Origin: Chromobotia macracanthus
Lineage: Eukaryota; Chordata; Actinopteri; Cypriniformes; Botiidae
Direction of reading: 5' to 3'
Assembly (NCBI GenBank): GCA_036877525.1
Contig: JAZGTH010000075.1
Coordinates: 1,603,501 to 1,667,500 of the forward strand
DNA: 64,000 bases
How positions within the stretch are numbered: the stretch's first letter is position 1; each line of letters starts with the position of its first letter. Under the pieces are notes generated by a model that saw only the letters and a list, made by a program, of their open reading frames with translations, had not been told where the DNA came from and ran no database searches. Shown one piece after another: positions 17,723 to 31,982 of this stretch. The translations under genes were made by a program, and so were the position numbers.

Positions 17723-20700
17723 ATGACCGCCGCTTCGACCGGGACCGTCCGCCGGGTGATGCAGAACCGTCCTCACAGCAGCTTCCCAATGGAGGGTAAA
17801 TATATCAATAATACGCACGGTGTGCTGTTTAAAGGACACTGTTGTTTGCATTTGGGTTAAACTTCAAAACTTTTCCTGCATTACTCTTAGAAAAGGCACC
17901 AACTAGTTTTTTTTTCATTTAAAACTTTTACTTTAACATACAAAATATTTGAGAGCAGTCTGAGAAATTATAAAATGCACAACGCTGACTAATAAATTAC
18001 ATTAAAGTTTACATTATTGCTATATCGTCTTTTTAATTACACTTTGTTTTAAATGAGACTTTTTTAATAGTTCAACAATGTCTCGGTCAGGAAACAATTG
18101 CTGTGTGTGGTTTTTACTGTTACATTCTGCGTTGTTTTATTTCTGGTTTTCTGAACGCTGTGAAACGTTATCTGTGAAACTTTAGGATTGTTTTGGTTTG
18201 GGACCATTATTTCAGTTTAATCAGAGATGCACGAGAGTATATCAAAAGATTATTTTGTATCTAAAACAATGAACTGAACTGGAAAAGGTAACGCTTACAT
18301 GAACATTATAAACAGATGGAATATGTCAGAGAATTAAATGCGCATGTAGCTTATGGGCATCAGAAGTTCACTTCAGTTTCTCTTTTCATCTGTTTGTTCG
18401 CTTCTCCTCTATTTAGACTGCAGGTTGTTATAAGTCTGTCTCTTTTGCACTTTTACTCTTCTGATTTCCCTTCATGCAGTTAGCACCGCTATGGGCCAGG
18501 GTCGAGTCAATCAGCTCGGGGGCGCTTTCATCAACGGGCGGCCTCTACCGAACCACATTCGGCACAAGATCGTGGAGATGGCGCATCACGGGCTCCGTCC
18601 CTGCCTGATATCCCGCCAGCTCAGAGTCTCTCACGGCTGCGTCTCCAAAATCCTGTGTCGGTACCAGGAGACTGGATCCATCCGACCCGGAGCCACCGGC
18701 GGGAGTAAAACCAAGGTGAGGCCCTCTGAGGGAAGCGTGAATGCGGATTCGTTTCTTACTGCTGGACGTGCGGAAACTTCCCTGGGATTTTGTTGGCAAA
18801 CGCATGAAACGACAGATTGATGACAGAGAGACAAAACTCAGACCAAGAGTGTCTGAACTGAATCATCTTATTGATTACTTTGTTCTTATTTTTCATATTA
18901 TTGTTGTTATGCTTTTTAATAGGCTTCATCTCCAGTCGTGGAGAAGCGCATCGAGCAATATAAACGGGACAATCCAGGAATATTCAGTTGGGAAATCCGG
19001 GAAAAATTACTTAAAGAGGGAATTTGTGACCGGAGCAATGCACCCTCAGGTATGGCATAAACACAGAAGCAGGTGATATATGCCTCTGTTTACTTTATAT
19101 ATATTTACTTTAGGATTGTAAAGCTTATACTGTATTTCCAAACCCGTGCATTGGTGTTGATTGTTACAGACGTATAGACTCCATGTCAACACAACAACTT
19201 GTGTTTATCTCGTGTTCAGTGAGTTCAATAAGCCGCATCATGAGAAGCAGATATGACGCAAAAGCTGAAGAGGAGGATGAAGAGGAGAAGCGCAGGGGTG
19301 GACACAGCACCGGGACTCTGGCAGGCGGATGTAAGCGGATCTTTCTCTGTATACCTTCATATGTCACACAGAGGTCAGCATTTAAGAAAGAGCTGGGCAT
19401 GTTTCTTCTGATCTGAACGCAGTTTAGATCATTTTCATGTTGATAAGTTTGGCGAGATTTCATGACCGTAATATTTACATTAAAAACAACCACATAGAAT
19501 AAGTAGGTTTGTCCAAATGTTTGACCAGTTAAGAAGAGAGGAGTTTTAAATGAAACAAAATATTCTGTGCTATATTTATTTCAGTTCAGATTAAACTTAC
19601 ATACAATATAGAAATGCATAACCTTATAATTATTCATTATAGTTTTGGTTAGATTTACCCATCAACAATCCACGAGTTAAATAACATGTAATATTAATCC
19701 AAGAGATAAATAACATTGCAACACTGCAGGCATGAGGGAGCGGAAGACAAAAGTTCGTCCAACATTTGCTCGACAAAAGGCAAAATGTGACTTTTACTCC
19801 AAAATAGAAAACACAAGCACAAAACACTGTGAAAAGAAAAGATTTAACGTGGCCATGATGGTAGATGAATGATTCAACGAGCGCCTTAGCTGGAGATCTC
19901 TGTTAGTCAAAGCAGTGTTAAATGTTAAAATAAATCAGAAGAGTTGCAGAAATGAAGCTACACAGAGGTTATACATTAAAGGAGCAAAAAGTGAAACTGT
20001 CAGCCTACTTTTTGTCTAGTTATTGCTGTAATTTAAATGAGTAGGGTTAATCAGAATTAAGATGACTTCTTGTTAGTGTGTAGTGGTGTTGTTTCTGCAC
20101 ATCTCTGCACAGGCTTGCTTTAATGTAAAATAAAACTCGTTTATCTAAGTTAATTAGTTCGTTTTTAATGTGCTTGTGGCAAATTATCTGTGATTGCGTG
20201 ATGTGCATGAGAAATGTTTCGGTGAACTAAGAGGGATCCAGACATACCATAACGTATTGAAACAACTGTTGTATCATTGTGGTGCTAAGAGAGCAGAGCA
20301 AAAGATTCCTAAAAAATGAAGAGTGAGAAGAGTTTGTTGTTGCTCTATTGCTGCCTTGACTGACATCTATAGAGTGTTTTGATGTTGGAATGATATTTAA
20401 CAGCTCATCCCTGCGTGACTAATGGAGGTGAACACCATTCAACCGCTACAGATGCCCAGCTAACATCACTTCAGCCCTGTAAATGAGACTGATCACAGCA
20501 CAGTGTCACACTTAATGACGACAGGAGTTTATTAAAGGCTGATTCTGTCAATAGAGACCAGTGTTATCCTCTACTGTTTCTTCATGGCCTGGAGCGTCGG
20601 TCACAATGGGGGCGAGACTCTCATCATGCGCACAGCCACAAAGCCTGTCCGTCATGCTCTGCCTGTCCCGCAATTCAAGAGCAACTAGTTTCCCGAGCCG

Positions 20701-23700
20701 ATTAAATCAAGCTCTTTATTTTAACTTCACTTTCATCTGCTCAGTGAGTCAAACACGCCTCTCTCTTTCTCAGTCTCTTCTACCTCTCCTTGTCTGTTGG
20801 CCTGCGGCACATTTTTGGGTTGATATCTGTGGGCCGTTGTCTGACTCTTGTATTCCCACCCCCCTCCCTCTATGGGAGACACAGACAGGCAAATTGAGTT
20901 TAATATTTACACTTTCTTTGAATTGGCAACAGCTTCATTCCTGACCCCTTTTATTCACACTCTCCATATTTCATCCTAAAAGATGTTGCTGCCTGTGAGA
21001 GGAATCTGTAGATGTCATAAAATGTCACGGAAAGCTGTGCTCTGAAATTTCCCTTTCAAGACATTGTTTGTGAGTGTGTGTTGTATCTGATTGGGTGGAT
21101 TTCATTCTTACTCAAATATGATGAAAGATAAAAAGACGAGTTTAAAATTTTACTGAGAAGCATGTGTGCAAAGTGACTGACACTTATGCAGTGTGTACAT
21201 ATGGACACCGCATTAAACACATGCACACAAGCATGCACGTACATGCATGGATGCACACACACATGGATGCAAAGAGTCAATGGTAAGTGGCAATTGGCCC
21301 AGTGTGGGATGGTCTGTGTGGCACCGGGGAGTGTGCAGTCAGTCAAAACAAACATGCACAATAAAGAAAAAGCAAACGCACTGAAAGGAAACTTTGTCTA
21401 GACAACTTTTAAATGTTGGCATGACAAAGCCTTGTCTGAAGGATATAATACAACAGCTATAAAAATGCAGCTATTTTGAAAGGGCACTCAGTGAGAAAGA
21501 TGCTCTTTGCCAGCAGATGGTGTAGTTATGACATCTGCTAAACAGCCCAACCCCGACACCTTGGTTTAGAGTGGTTGCCAGGGTGTAGAGTGATGTAAGC
21601 AGTTGTTAAGGTGTTCTGAGTGGTTCCTAAGACTTTGCTAAGCAGTTGTCAGCTAGTTGTTTAAAATGTTTTGCGTTTTTGATAAAAACAACTCAGAGTT
21701 GGACAATACCATCATGTTGACTGTGTAGAAAATAAGTGAAACATCAGAATGTGAAGTATCATTTTTATTTTACAGGAACGTTCAATGCATGTATTGTTTC
21801 CTTTTCCTATAAAGACATTGAGATGATGAGAGAGAAATTGAGATTGAGGGAAACCCCGAAACGACCGTCTCCACTGTGACCAGACTGAGAAATCTGTGTT
21901 CTTTTCAGACCCTGAGGGCACAATTACAATGTGCGTGTCAGTTATCACCCAGCAAGTGAGTGAAAGTTCAGAAGGGCTATTATTTATTAGATATGTGATA
22001 AATGAATGTGCCGACCATCTCACCCAATCACAATGAAGCTCGGTCTCCTGCTTTTCATGCTTTTAGTGATTAATTAGAAGAGGAGAAATAAAACAGACAT
22101 ACAGCAGCAGATAAAAGTGATGCCTCACCTAGCAAAATTTACATCTTCACCCTTTCTTCAAACATATTATTAAAGATGTATAAAATAATTTTGTGTGCAT
22201 GTTTTGTAGTTGTACTTGGACTGTAAAGTAAAGCTCAGCTTTGAGGAGGATTGGCAAGATAATACATGTGACCCATGAAGAATGGTTACATACAATACAG
22301 AGGTTTATAATAATAATCTGGATAGAATGACTTCTATATAATACGGTCTTTACAGGGTTTGATGAGATCATATGGAGATCTCTGACTTTTGATAGCAGAC
22401 TTTGGTATCTTTGCAAATCTGAGCACAGACTGAGACATTGTTGAGATCTCCTGTGAAACTAGAGGAGACAAGAAGTGAATGGGATTGTTTTCTCATGAGA
22501 AAATTGGAGAAATATAAGACATCAGCTTCTCTATTTATTGTTAGAAAGTATATCTATATAATGTGTAGTCATAGTCAACAATGTATGTATGTGTGTGTTG
22601 CACTTGTCAGGTCAGTGTGAGGTTTGACCTCCAGTGACCAAAGATCACTTTGGTGTTTGTTTTGAGAAGCAGGTGAGCACTTCCTGTTTTAAACCCTGTT
22701 TCCTTCAGGACTGAGACTCTGGTTGTGGTCAGCTATCACACTAATGTAGCTAGCTCTGCAGTTAGGGTCCTGTGCACAGGGTTCAAAACTTCACAGTGTG
22801 ATATCCAGAAAACCTAATACATCTGACAGCATGTGCAGTGTACGAACAGAACACAAGCATCCTTTCATTGTTTTTTAGATGATATATGACCGCCACTCTC
22901 TGAACTCAACATATGATTTCACATGGTCATGTGACAACAATGTAGCTGCTGCTCTTTGAATCATTGCTGCTCTGTACACAGCTTCATGTACTGTTCTGAA
23001 ATTAACTACAGGTTTCTGTTAGCAGCCCTCTTTTCTAAAGACAAAACAAAATCACACAGCTCCAAAAAAAAACCCATTTCAGATGTGAAAATTTAAAAAC
23101 CATTTAAAGAAAATCTGTCTGAATGGGCAAACAGGGCGTTTGAGGCAGAGCTGAAACGTGTGCCTGTTCGGGGCAGCTGCAAGGGTCACGGTTGCTCTTT
23201 AGCGAGTCAAGTCCTCCCCCTGTTCCTCTCCTTTCCTATACGCTGGGGGGGGGCAGACGGGCCCTGGAGCTGTCACTCAACCTTTCTGTCTCCAGCATCT
23301 GTTAGTTCTCTATGTACTGCTTAATGTAGTCGGGCAGTCACTCAGCCAGCCCCAGCTCTGAAAAGGACCCGCCTAGCTTTCCCCACTCAGGAATGCTGCA
23401 TTTGTTCCCAAGCTTTCTTTTGTGCAATCCTTTGTCTTTCTTTTCTCTCGTTTTTGATGGTGAGGGGGCATGTCTTTGGCTCAATTAGTCCTCTTCATTA
23501 CCTGCCCCCACAAGAATCAGAACACACAAACCAGGAGAGCTACACACACACACACAAACACAAACCGGGAGAGCTACACACACAAACACAAACACAAACA
23601 CAAACCGGGAGAGCTATACACACACACACAAACACAAACCGGGAGAGCTATACACACACACACAAACACAAACCGGGAGAGCTATACACACACACACAAA

Positions 23701-26700
23701 CACAAACCTGGGAGAGCTACACACACACATATGGTTTTATCTTGGATCACTCTCATTTGCCCTCATCCAAAGCTAAGTGTTAAGTGCCTGCTGGACGAAT
23801 GCTGGCAGTCCCACAGTATTAATGAAAGTTCTTAGGTGGATTTTGTCTACATGAATGCATGAGGTAAATGTGCTTGCAGTGATATTTTGAGTTGGAATAT
23901 TGAATTTAAGAACGGAAGGCCCAGAGATGGATAGAGATGCTTTTAGTGGCGGCACCGTTTACACAGCAGAGCAAGACAGTAAAACACAGTCATGCACATA
24001 CACATGCTATCCTACAATATCAGCACACACAAACACATGATGTATATACTATTTAACACACACACACAGTCACACACTGTGTGAGAAGGCAGAATATCTC
24101 TCAGTAGATCCTTGAGCTACTACATGTCTATTATGTTTGACTTCTGTGTGTTTAGAAGCTTCCTCAGCCCAAATCCAACCAGTGTTTCCTGTCCACTTTC
24201 TCAATCTCTTTCCTTTCACTCGAATTGCTTCATATTTAGTCAGCAAAAAGACAAAAATACAGAGTTCACTAATTTGTTGATTAGAATCCCAGGGAACACA
24301 TGGACTGATAGAATATATACCTTAAATGTGTATAAGTTCCTTTAGATTGAAGCAGCTGCCAAATGCATAAATTTAAATCTCATGAATCTATAGCAGAACC
24401 AGATTTAAAGGGATTTTGGTTTTTAATGATCTGTGTCCATGTTGAGTTTTGATGATTCAGGTACTCTTGGGTTTAAAAAAGAATGAGAACTTATAATATC
24501 CCAGCCCACTGCTTTCCCAATGCCCCTTTCACCTCCTCCAGGGCAGGTGATGACCTCCACTGAGACAACATGACTGATCCCACAGATGGAGCATGTAAAT
24601 CAGTCCAACGGAGAAAGAGAGGGGGAGAGAGGAATGGAGAGAGAGACAGAAAGAGAGGGAGAGAGAGACCAGCTTTTTCTTTTATATTTGTCATTGTTTT
24701 CCACTGGCTTTACTGTTCCCCTTCCACAAACTCAGTCCCTCTGACATTGTTGGAATGTCTCAAGGTGTTCATTGAGTCCTTGTAGGTTAAGTACACTGTA
24801 AAAAAACTTTGCTTAAATGTTTAAGTTTAATCAACTTGGCTATACAAGTCACTTCAACATACAATTTTAAATCCTCACTGGCATTTACTGGTATTAAGTT
24901 ACAGCACCTCAAGACCAGTCATGATTACTAAGAGTAAGTTAAAATGACTTGTGCAACCTAATTGATTAAACTTCAAAATTTAAGGCAGCAAAGTTTTTTT
25001 TACAGTGTAGCTTTTATTGCTGTTCATTTATTTTTATTTTTTAAGCAAGAAAACATTTCAGCTTCTTCAGAAAATTGTAATGTAGTTTCTCCTTTCTAGT
25101 TCCGTTCATGTAGAACCAGAGATGATCTGCTCACTCTTGAGATGTTCTCTTGATCATTGTCCTGTATCATGTTCAGTCACTCTTTCACTGTATTTCTCTT
25201 GCACTGTTTCTCATCACTTGCTCTTGTGTGTTTCATATTATTTCCTCAGTCAAACTGGAGGGGTAAACAGCTTTATGTTTGTGTATATGTGACTGTGTGT
25301 GTATGAGAGTGTGTGTGTGTGTGTATGTGTGTGTGTGTGTGAATGTTATTTTTTTTGATGGGACTGTCTTTTTTGAGAGAATCCATACTGTTGTATTGTT
25401 GGGAAAGAAAACTGCATGACAGATGAAAATATGAAAATAGTTCTTGAGCCTTTCAAGGAAAAATGGAAGAAATCTCTTTCATTGTTTTTAAACTCTTGAT
25501 AAAATACTCTTTTCTATGAAATTCAATTTCTGTGAAATTCATAACACACATGCACTGATTCAAACAATGGCATTATGTAGTTTATTAACTGATGTCACCA
25601 AACTGTTTTTAAGAAAGTAAATTGTTCAAAAACTAGCTAGGTTACAAGCAGGTTACTAGTGACTGTGTGTGTGTGTTTCAGCGAGTCTGTCTGATGAAGG
25701 GTCAGATGTGGAGTCGGAGCCTGACCTGCCGCTGAGAAGAAAACAACGACGCAGTCGCACAACCTTCACTGCAGAGCAACTGGAGGAGCTGGAGAGAGCT
25801 TTTGAACGCACGCATTACCCTGATATATACACCAGAGAAGAGCTCGCTCAGAGAGCCAGACTCACAGAGGCACGAGTGCAGGTGCGCACACACACACACA
25901 CACAATCACACACACAATAACACACACACACACATACACACACACAAACACACACACAATACACACACACAACACACACACACACACACACACACTCACA
26001 CACACACACTTTCTCTCTCTCTCACACACGAGAGAGGTTAAACTCTCTTTCTCCTCCTGTTTACTCTTTTTCTCAGGTGTGGTTTAGTAATAGACGAGCT
26101 CGTTGGAGGAAGCAAGTGGGAGCCAGTCAGCTAATGGCATTTAATCACCTAATTCCAGGAGGTTTCTCACATCCAGCGATGTCCAGTCTGTCCCCATATC
26201 AGGTGTCAGAGAGCCCCTACACACCTGCTGGCCTTTCTCAAGGTAAACAGCGGCCTGTTAAGATTCACAAAATAAGCAGCTGCATTGAAACTGATGTAAA
26301 CATCGCCTTTTTCTTAGATTCCAGCGCTGTTCACAGACCTCAGCCCCTCCCACCACCTTCAAACCACCAGAGTTCTGGAGGGGTGGGGCAAGAGGGCGGG
26401 GCTTCTTACTGTCTCTCCAGTCGCCGCGGTTACGCAGGATATTCTGAGAGCTTTGGACCACATAATGGTCACACCAACTCCACCATCAGTAATGGATTCT
26501 CTTCTCAGGTAAATGAAAACAAAGCTTAACACTGCTGTGGCTGTTTAGCTATTTAACTGTTTTGTTTTGAGCAGCTTCACACATCTAACTTTTCTCTCAT
26601 TTTGTAAATCAATTTAAAAACTTGTCTACAGCAAACATTTTAACTAAATAGTTTACGAGTCCTTTAACTAAAATATAAACCGCACATTTCTGCTTTGAAA

Positions 26701-29700
26701 GTTTATAGCAACGTCTGTCTGTTAATGTTTTTGTAAACATAAGTTATTTACTAAAATAAAATCCGGTCCAGTGAAGGATGGATCGCACCTGTTGCCTCAT
26801 GTTTGAATGTCAGTTTAATGGGCTTTTCGGGTTCCTGTAGAAACAAATACACACTTCAAGATAACACGCAGATAAATTACATAATCTCAGGTCATACACG
26901 GGCTATTTTTTCACTCATTTATCTTTCATTTTTCACTGGACCAGGAAAAGCATAGAACACACAGAAGCAGTAACACCCCCCTCTGAGTGATAGATGGTAT
27001 GGCTGACACCCATATGTTTGTCATTTGTAAAAGGAGCACACCATTGCCTCAATGGGGGGGTATTTGTCAAACATGCTGACAGGTGGGAATGTGTGTGTTT
27101 ATACTATAAAAAATAATGTAAAAATTAAGTATCCTATTAAAGTATTAAGATTGAAATTTCACACATTTATATTCTATTTCAAACACACATTCTCCCGTGT
27201 TTTCTATTGTTTTTATATATATTTTGACTTTAACAACCTAGCAACCACACAGCAACATCATGGCAACCACTCACAATGCAGTTGTGATGGCAACATTTAT
27301 TATGAAATTCATAAATCTACTTTAAATGTAGTTTCCAGAAGGTTTGTAAATAAATGTAAAATATAAATGCAAATTTATGGCTTAAATTATCTGTGGTAAG
27401 TGTTCTGTCCTCAAGGCCTCCTCCAAACAGAGGAAACTCTCCAGAAAAACAGTATCCCGTCCTGGATTCAGCACTCCTTACTCTGTGTGTTGAGAAATGG
27501 TTTAAGCGAGTCCATGTGCGTCTCTGTGTTGTATTGCTCGGACCGTGTTCACTGATGTAATAAGATCCTGTTGCCTGGGAGACATGCTTTTCCTCCTCTT
27601 CTATTTCCATGTAAAGGTGATTTGGTACAGCAACCAAAGCAAAGAGTTTGTTTATTTTGGCCATAATTCTATTGGTAGATTAAATTATGGTTTAGGAACT
27701 TTTATTTCCCCGAGTGCACATGCAACATTCTTGTAATGCAACACAGTGTTTTCTAGGTTAAAAAGCAAAGAGCATACACACACCTTAGTGTACAAAGACA
27801 CACATAAACACACACGCACACACTGCGCTGCCCCGTGGCTTAGTTCTTTCAAAAAATCAGATTAAACAATTCCCCAAATTCAATGATCTCTTGCCTAATC
27901 AATTGCAGGTCACAGAGATCTACACATGAAGTACACACAGAGATGTGTGTGTGTTATTTAAAGGAAAAGGGTTAGGCTAGTGTTCTGTGCCGCTAGTGTC
28001 CTCAACCTAAATATCAGATTCTCTAACATATCTACCATTGCTTAAACAAACAGATAGTCCCGCCTCTCAGCTCACACCATTGGTTTAGACAATGTTGCTG
28101 TTTCAGGCTGGTTGTCCACAGTACCACAGTGTTTACACTTTTCAATGCACTAATAATTTAAAAACATTGATCCTAATCTCACATACTATTTAGCATTAAA
28201 CTCTCTGTCTGTCTCTCTCTCTCTGTAGGTTATGGGTCTGTTAGCCCCGGCTGGAGTTTCACACCAGACTCAGGCTGAATGTTCTCTAGCGTGTCTCAGT
28301 GGCGCTGTGGAACCAGGCGGTTCTGCTAGCACTAACTGTTCCCAGCGGCAAGAACCTTTGTCTGGTCTACCTGCTCTCTCCAGCTTTCCCAGTACACAGT
28401 CTTATGGCCCACCCTCCCTCTACAGCATGGAGCATAGCACCCCCTACCAGTACAGCCAGTATGGCCAAAGTAAGGTCATTACTAATATTCTGTTCACCTT
28501 ATTTTCTAGTTTGATCTTTTTCTCCAGCTGTGCAATACAGCTGCAAGATACCAAAACGTTCATGTGTTAATTAATACAGTTCTGATAGTGACTCCTGGAT
28601 TCTGTACACATAAATGATCATTTAGATTTAGGGATTCACTGATGTATGATTGCTACTCTTAAAACTTTGCAGTGTTTTCCTGCTTAAAGCAACAAAAAAT
28701 AGAAGTTGTGACACTTTTGCTTCCCAATGTTGATGCATATCCAAATGAAACTGTAGAGTGGGAATGAAAAATGTAGGGCGGGACTTGATTTTGTCTTTCA
28801 AGAACTGATTGGATTGTTGGAGTGATAGAAACTTCCTGGCCATTAGACAGTCAATATAGCCCCACCCTTGTGCCAAGACATACATCATCAAGAGAAGAGA
28901 TTATGTTTTTGATTAAATATGAGGGCACATACATTTTGAAAACGTAATGACATGCATGGATAAATAATTTTTAATCAACCCTGCCATATTAAATAAAAAA
29001 GAATAATATATTTTGATTTCACTGATTTTAATGTGAGGGCCTGAATGAACACTTATATACCACACACACCCCAATGATTTATATATATTCCTGTATTTGA
29101 TATTTGCAGTGGTTTGATACTGTGTTTTCTGGCCTGGGTTTATGTATGTGTAAATGTCACAGCTGGATGTTAATCTCATGTGGCAGAATCATGATTAGAA
29201 ACAGCAGAGTTTGTCCGGCTCACTATCACAGGTCACAGTTAGTTACACGGTGATGAAATGAGCGCAGCAGGTCTGTAATGAGTCAATCTGAAGGACACAC
29301 TGAGCATTTCTCAGCCTGATTACTGAGTTTTATATTTCTCCACAAATCAGAAATCCCAGTCAAGTCTAAAGACAGATACATGTGGAGATTTCCGAATGCA
29401 TCATATTTTTCAGTTGTGTTTGTGGATATTTGTTTGTAAGAAGTTGTATTATGGATGGTCTCCATGCTACCTGATGAATAAATGTAAAGTCTTCGATTTA
29501 TTATATGTTATTTTGATAGTCTCACATGTGTAACATTACTGAAGCATTTGAAAGCACTTGACTCTCTCTGTAATTCTCTGGCAGATTCTGTTCATTATCT
29601 AAGACCTGAAATTGCCTGAAGAGTCACAGAAGTTCAGCTGTCTAGAGGACAGATGTTCCATCTAGATGTTCCATCTGTGGTCCTGAAGACCTGACATTTC

Positions 29701-30513
29701 ACAGTGCAAGATGAAGTTTTCCTGCACCTTTGACAAAAACCACAATTTGAAGAAAACAAGAGAGACACAGGAAATAGAAACGTTATGTCACAGGAGTGCT
29801 CAACCAGATCAGAAGAGCCACAGTGTATAAAACATTCCCCTGGACTCTTCCACAGAAGTCTTTCAAAAGAATTTTTCATAAATCCTGATAAGTTAAACTA
29901 AATCCATGAGAAAAGATTTTCTCATTTTATACCATTACTGGTGTGTATATATAAGTGCAATATGGCAGAACCAGAAATGCTCAAAAAAGAGTCATGGAGG
30001 TTGAGCTCCAGCGTTTGGTCTTCAGTGTCAGCAGTTATCTGATGCTGGAGATCAGAACGAGAGCGTGAAAACACACACAAACATGCTGTAAATAAAAGAC
30101 AAATGTTTCTAACTGAGAGTGTTTCACACAGCTGTTTCTCTCAGCACATTCCTGCCATTTGAAGAATGATTTGCTCTTAAAGTGAAACCATGTAAAAATT
30201 GTTTTCATGTCTTTATCAAAAATAAATGCTGTACCAGTGTTGTGATGTGTGAGTGTTGTTTGTGGGGCTATCATATGCTTATCATTTGAAAACAGTGTTT
30301 TTGTTTTTTATTAAATATATATTTTTATACTGATTTAATATTATCGGATACTCTTAAGATTGTAATATAAATGTATTTATTTGGTTTTCACACAATATCT
30401 TAAAATCTTCTTCTGTTGTTTTTCTTCTGTAGCACCTGAGATCAGAGAGCTGAAACACACTCAACTACAGCCACAACACGAGTGTTTTATTATGTTTTGT
30501 GTATGTGAGTGCA
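17723..30513 (+). CDS. pax3: Paired-box/homeobox transcription factor Pax3, probably the diverged pax3b copy
   Basis: Nuclear regulator of neural crest, dorsal neural tube and muscle precursors. Exons: 17723-17795, 18480-18715, 18923-19049, 19220-19330, 25682-25881, 26077-26242, 26318-26508 and 28229-28469, plus a doubtful last exon from about 30433 to a TGA near 30513. Phases agree throughout; about 448 aa are encoded to the end of exon 8. The paired domain starts near residue 30 (GQGRVNQLGGAFINGRPLPNHIRHKIVEMAHHG..). An acidic linker follows, then the homeodomain (RRSRTTFTAEQLEELERAFERTHYPDIY..WFSNRRARWRKQ), with the exon break before VWFSNRR as usual. LMAFNHLIPGGF and VHRPQPLPP favour Pax3 over Pax7, as do the farsb and sgpp2 neighbours. 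Divergence from typical Pax3 suggests the b paralogue. The octapeptide is degraded (HSTGTLAG). Intron 4 is about 6.3 kb. Confidence 0.94.
23530..23730. repeat. About 34-bp minisatellite in pax3 intron 4
   Basis: Six copies of a CA-rich unit contain the core CCGGGAGAGCTA, with starts near 23531, 23565, 23605, 23639, 23673 and 23708. The spacing is mostly 34-35 bases, with one of 40. Confidence 0.9.
24792..25009. mobile_element. 218-bp MITE-like element with terminal inverted repeats in pax3 intron 4
   Basis: The left end TACACTGTAAAAAAACTTTG is the inverse of the right end CAAAGTTTTTTTTACAGTGTA. Pairing continues imperfectly inward: TTTAATCAACTT on the left against AATTGATTAAACTT on the right. 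It has no coding capacity, so it is a non-autonomous DNA-transposon remnant. A target-site duplication longer than TA is not obvious and the superfamily is not assigned. Confidence 0.8.
25882..26030. repeat. (CA)n microsatellite in the intron splitting the pax3 homeodomain
   Basis: An almost continuous CA tract with short interruptions starts a few bases after the donor of exon 25682-25881 and fills most of the 195-bp intron before exon 26077. Confidence 0.95.
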
Positions 30514-30544
30514 TGTTTGTACCCTCTGGACACTTTGTCCACAT

Positions 30545-31896
30545 TAAACCATTTATTGTATAACATTAAACCCTGTTTGAGTCTGTGTGTAAATAATGAA
30601 CAGAGAAAGATTCAACTTTCTCTCAAATTCAACTTTTTCTCCTCTACATGCACTTTTCACTCTGTAGTTTTTCTTTCTCTAAAGCATCATTTGACCCTCA
30701 GATTTCCCCTGTAAACATTGCTCTTCCCCACTGTGCTCCATCTTCTCAGGTTTCAAAGTTCATAGTTCACCATCTCATGGCACGTTCCTGATCCAGAGAA
30801 AGAAACAGACAGGAAAGAGGGAGACAGTTCAGGCACATGAAATTAAAACTCCAGTCTGGTCTCTTTTTCATCATGTGTGTCTCACATATCAGGAAATCAC
30901 CTCAATTATTATTAATTTATCAATTATTTAAAGACCTGTTCTGTGTTCTATAATGAGAAATATGATTTTATTAATGTATGGAATATGAATTTATGAAATA
31001 TAACTTATTATATAATTATTTGGGCTGTTATTTTTGAATGTCACTTTATCTGGTGTGCCATTTAATGATTTTTTGATATTAATATATTCTGTTCTGCTCT
31101 ATCTCAGTTAGATATACACTAATACGTTTCACCTTCATTGCCTTGGAAATAAGACATAGTCCATTAAATTCACATTGAGATTTTGTGACATCATGCAACA
31201 TGTAATATCACTGCTGTTTCATTGAACAGCTATGATTTTGTGTCCAGTTTAAATATCCTCCACATGCAGTTTATTTTAGGTATTAAGACTTATTCTAATA
31301 CTTAGTTATTAATGTAAAATTCTTATTTTAAAAAACTCATGTCAATGCTGCCCTCTACAGGGAACTACAGAAAACACATCCATGAAATTAGACTCCATTA
31401 AAAGCTCCAGTACAATTAGCATGTATTAGACAGAGTTCAAATGAGCTTTATTTCAGTTAGTCTACTACCACTTAATATGATAATAAAATATGACAAACAT
31501 GTACCAAATTCTTGTTTCTTGTCTCTTACTAAAACAATATTAACCAAAAGCTTATTGCTTCAGGGTTCATATTGGGCTAATCAAGTATTGTCAAGTACAT
31601 ATATATGTATATGTTACACCAACATATATATGTATGTAATCGAAATACACGTGATTTAGTACAATGGCCATTAAATCTCAAAGGTTAAACAAATTCTCTG
31701 GCAAGCAAAACCAGTGGTTGAACCAGTGGGTGAGAATGAATGAGAATAAGAAACAGAAAGTAAATGAGAAAATGGGTGTGAAAAAACATGAATTTTCACA
31801 TTTCTTTGCTCTGAGACAGATAAAACTGATAAATACTTCCTGCTTAAATGGCTAAATGACAAAACACAAGATCTAATTGCCGTGTAGACCCACACT
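30545..31896. other. Spacer between pax3 and the deaminase pair
   Basis: ATTAAA-type signals near 30543 and 30564 could end pax3 transcripts. Otherwise this is AT-rich sequence with no recognised exon. Confidence 0.5.
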
Positions 31897-31922
31897 TATA
31901 AATACATATACAGGATAAATAC
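31897..31922 (+). promoter_or_regulatory. TATA box and shared box upstream of deaminase gene 1
   Basis: TATAAAT lies at 31897-31903, about 80 bases before the start codon. Directly after it, at 31909-31922, is the 14-mer TACAGGATAAATAC. The same 14-mer occurs upstream of the second deaminase gene at 36679-36692. Confidence 0.55.
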
Positions 31923-31982
31923 ACACACTTCCTCTTACACTTTTAATATCACGGTAGAGACTCACTCATCATCTCTGATATT

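Noticed and set aside
20561..20944. 127-aa plus-strand ORF in pax3 intron 4
   Set aside because: No conserved motif or splice context; chance open frame within an intron.
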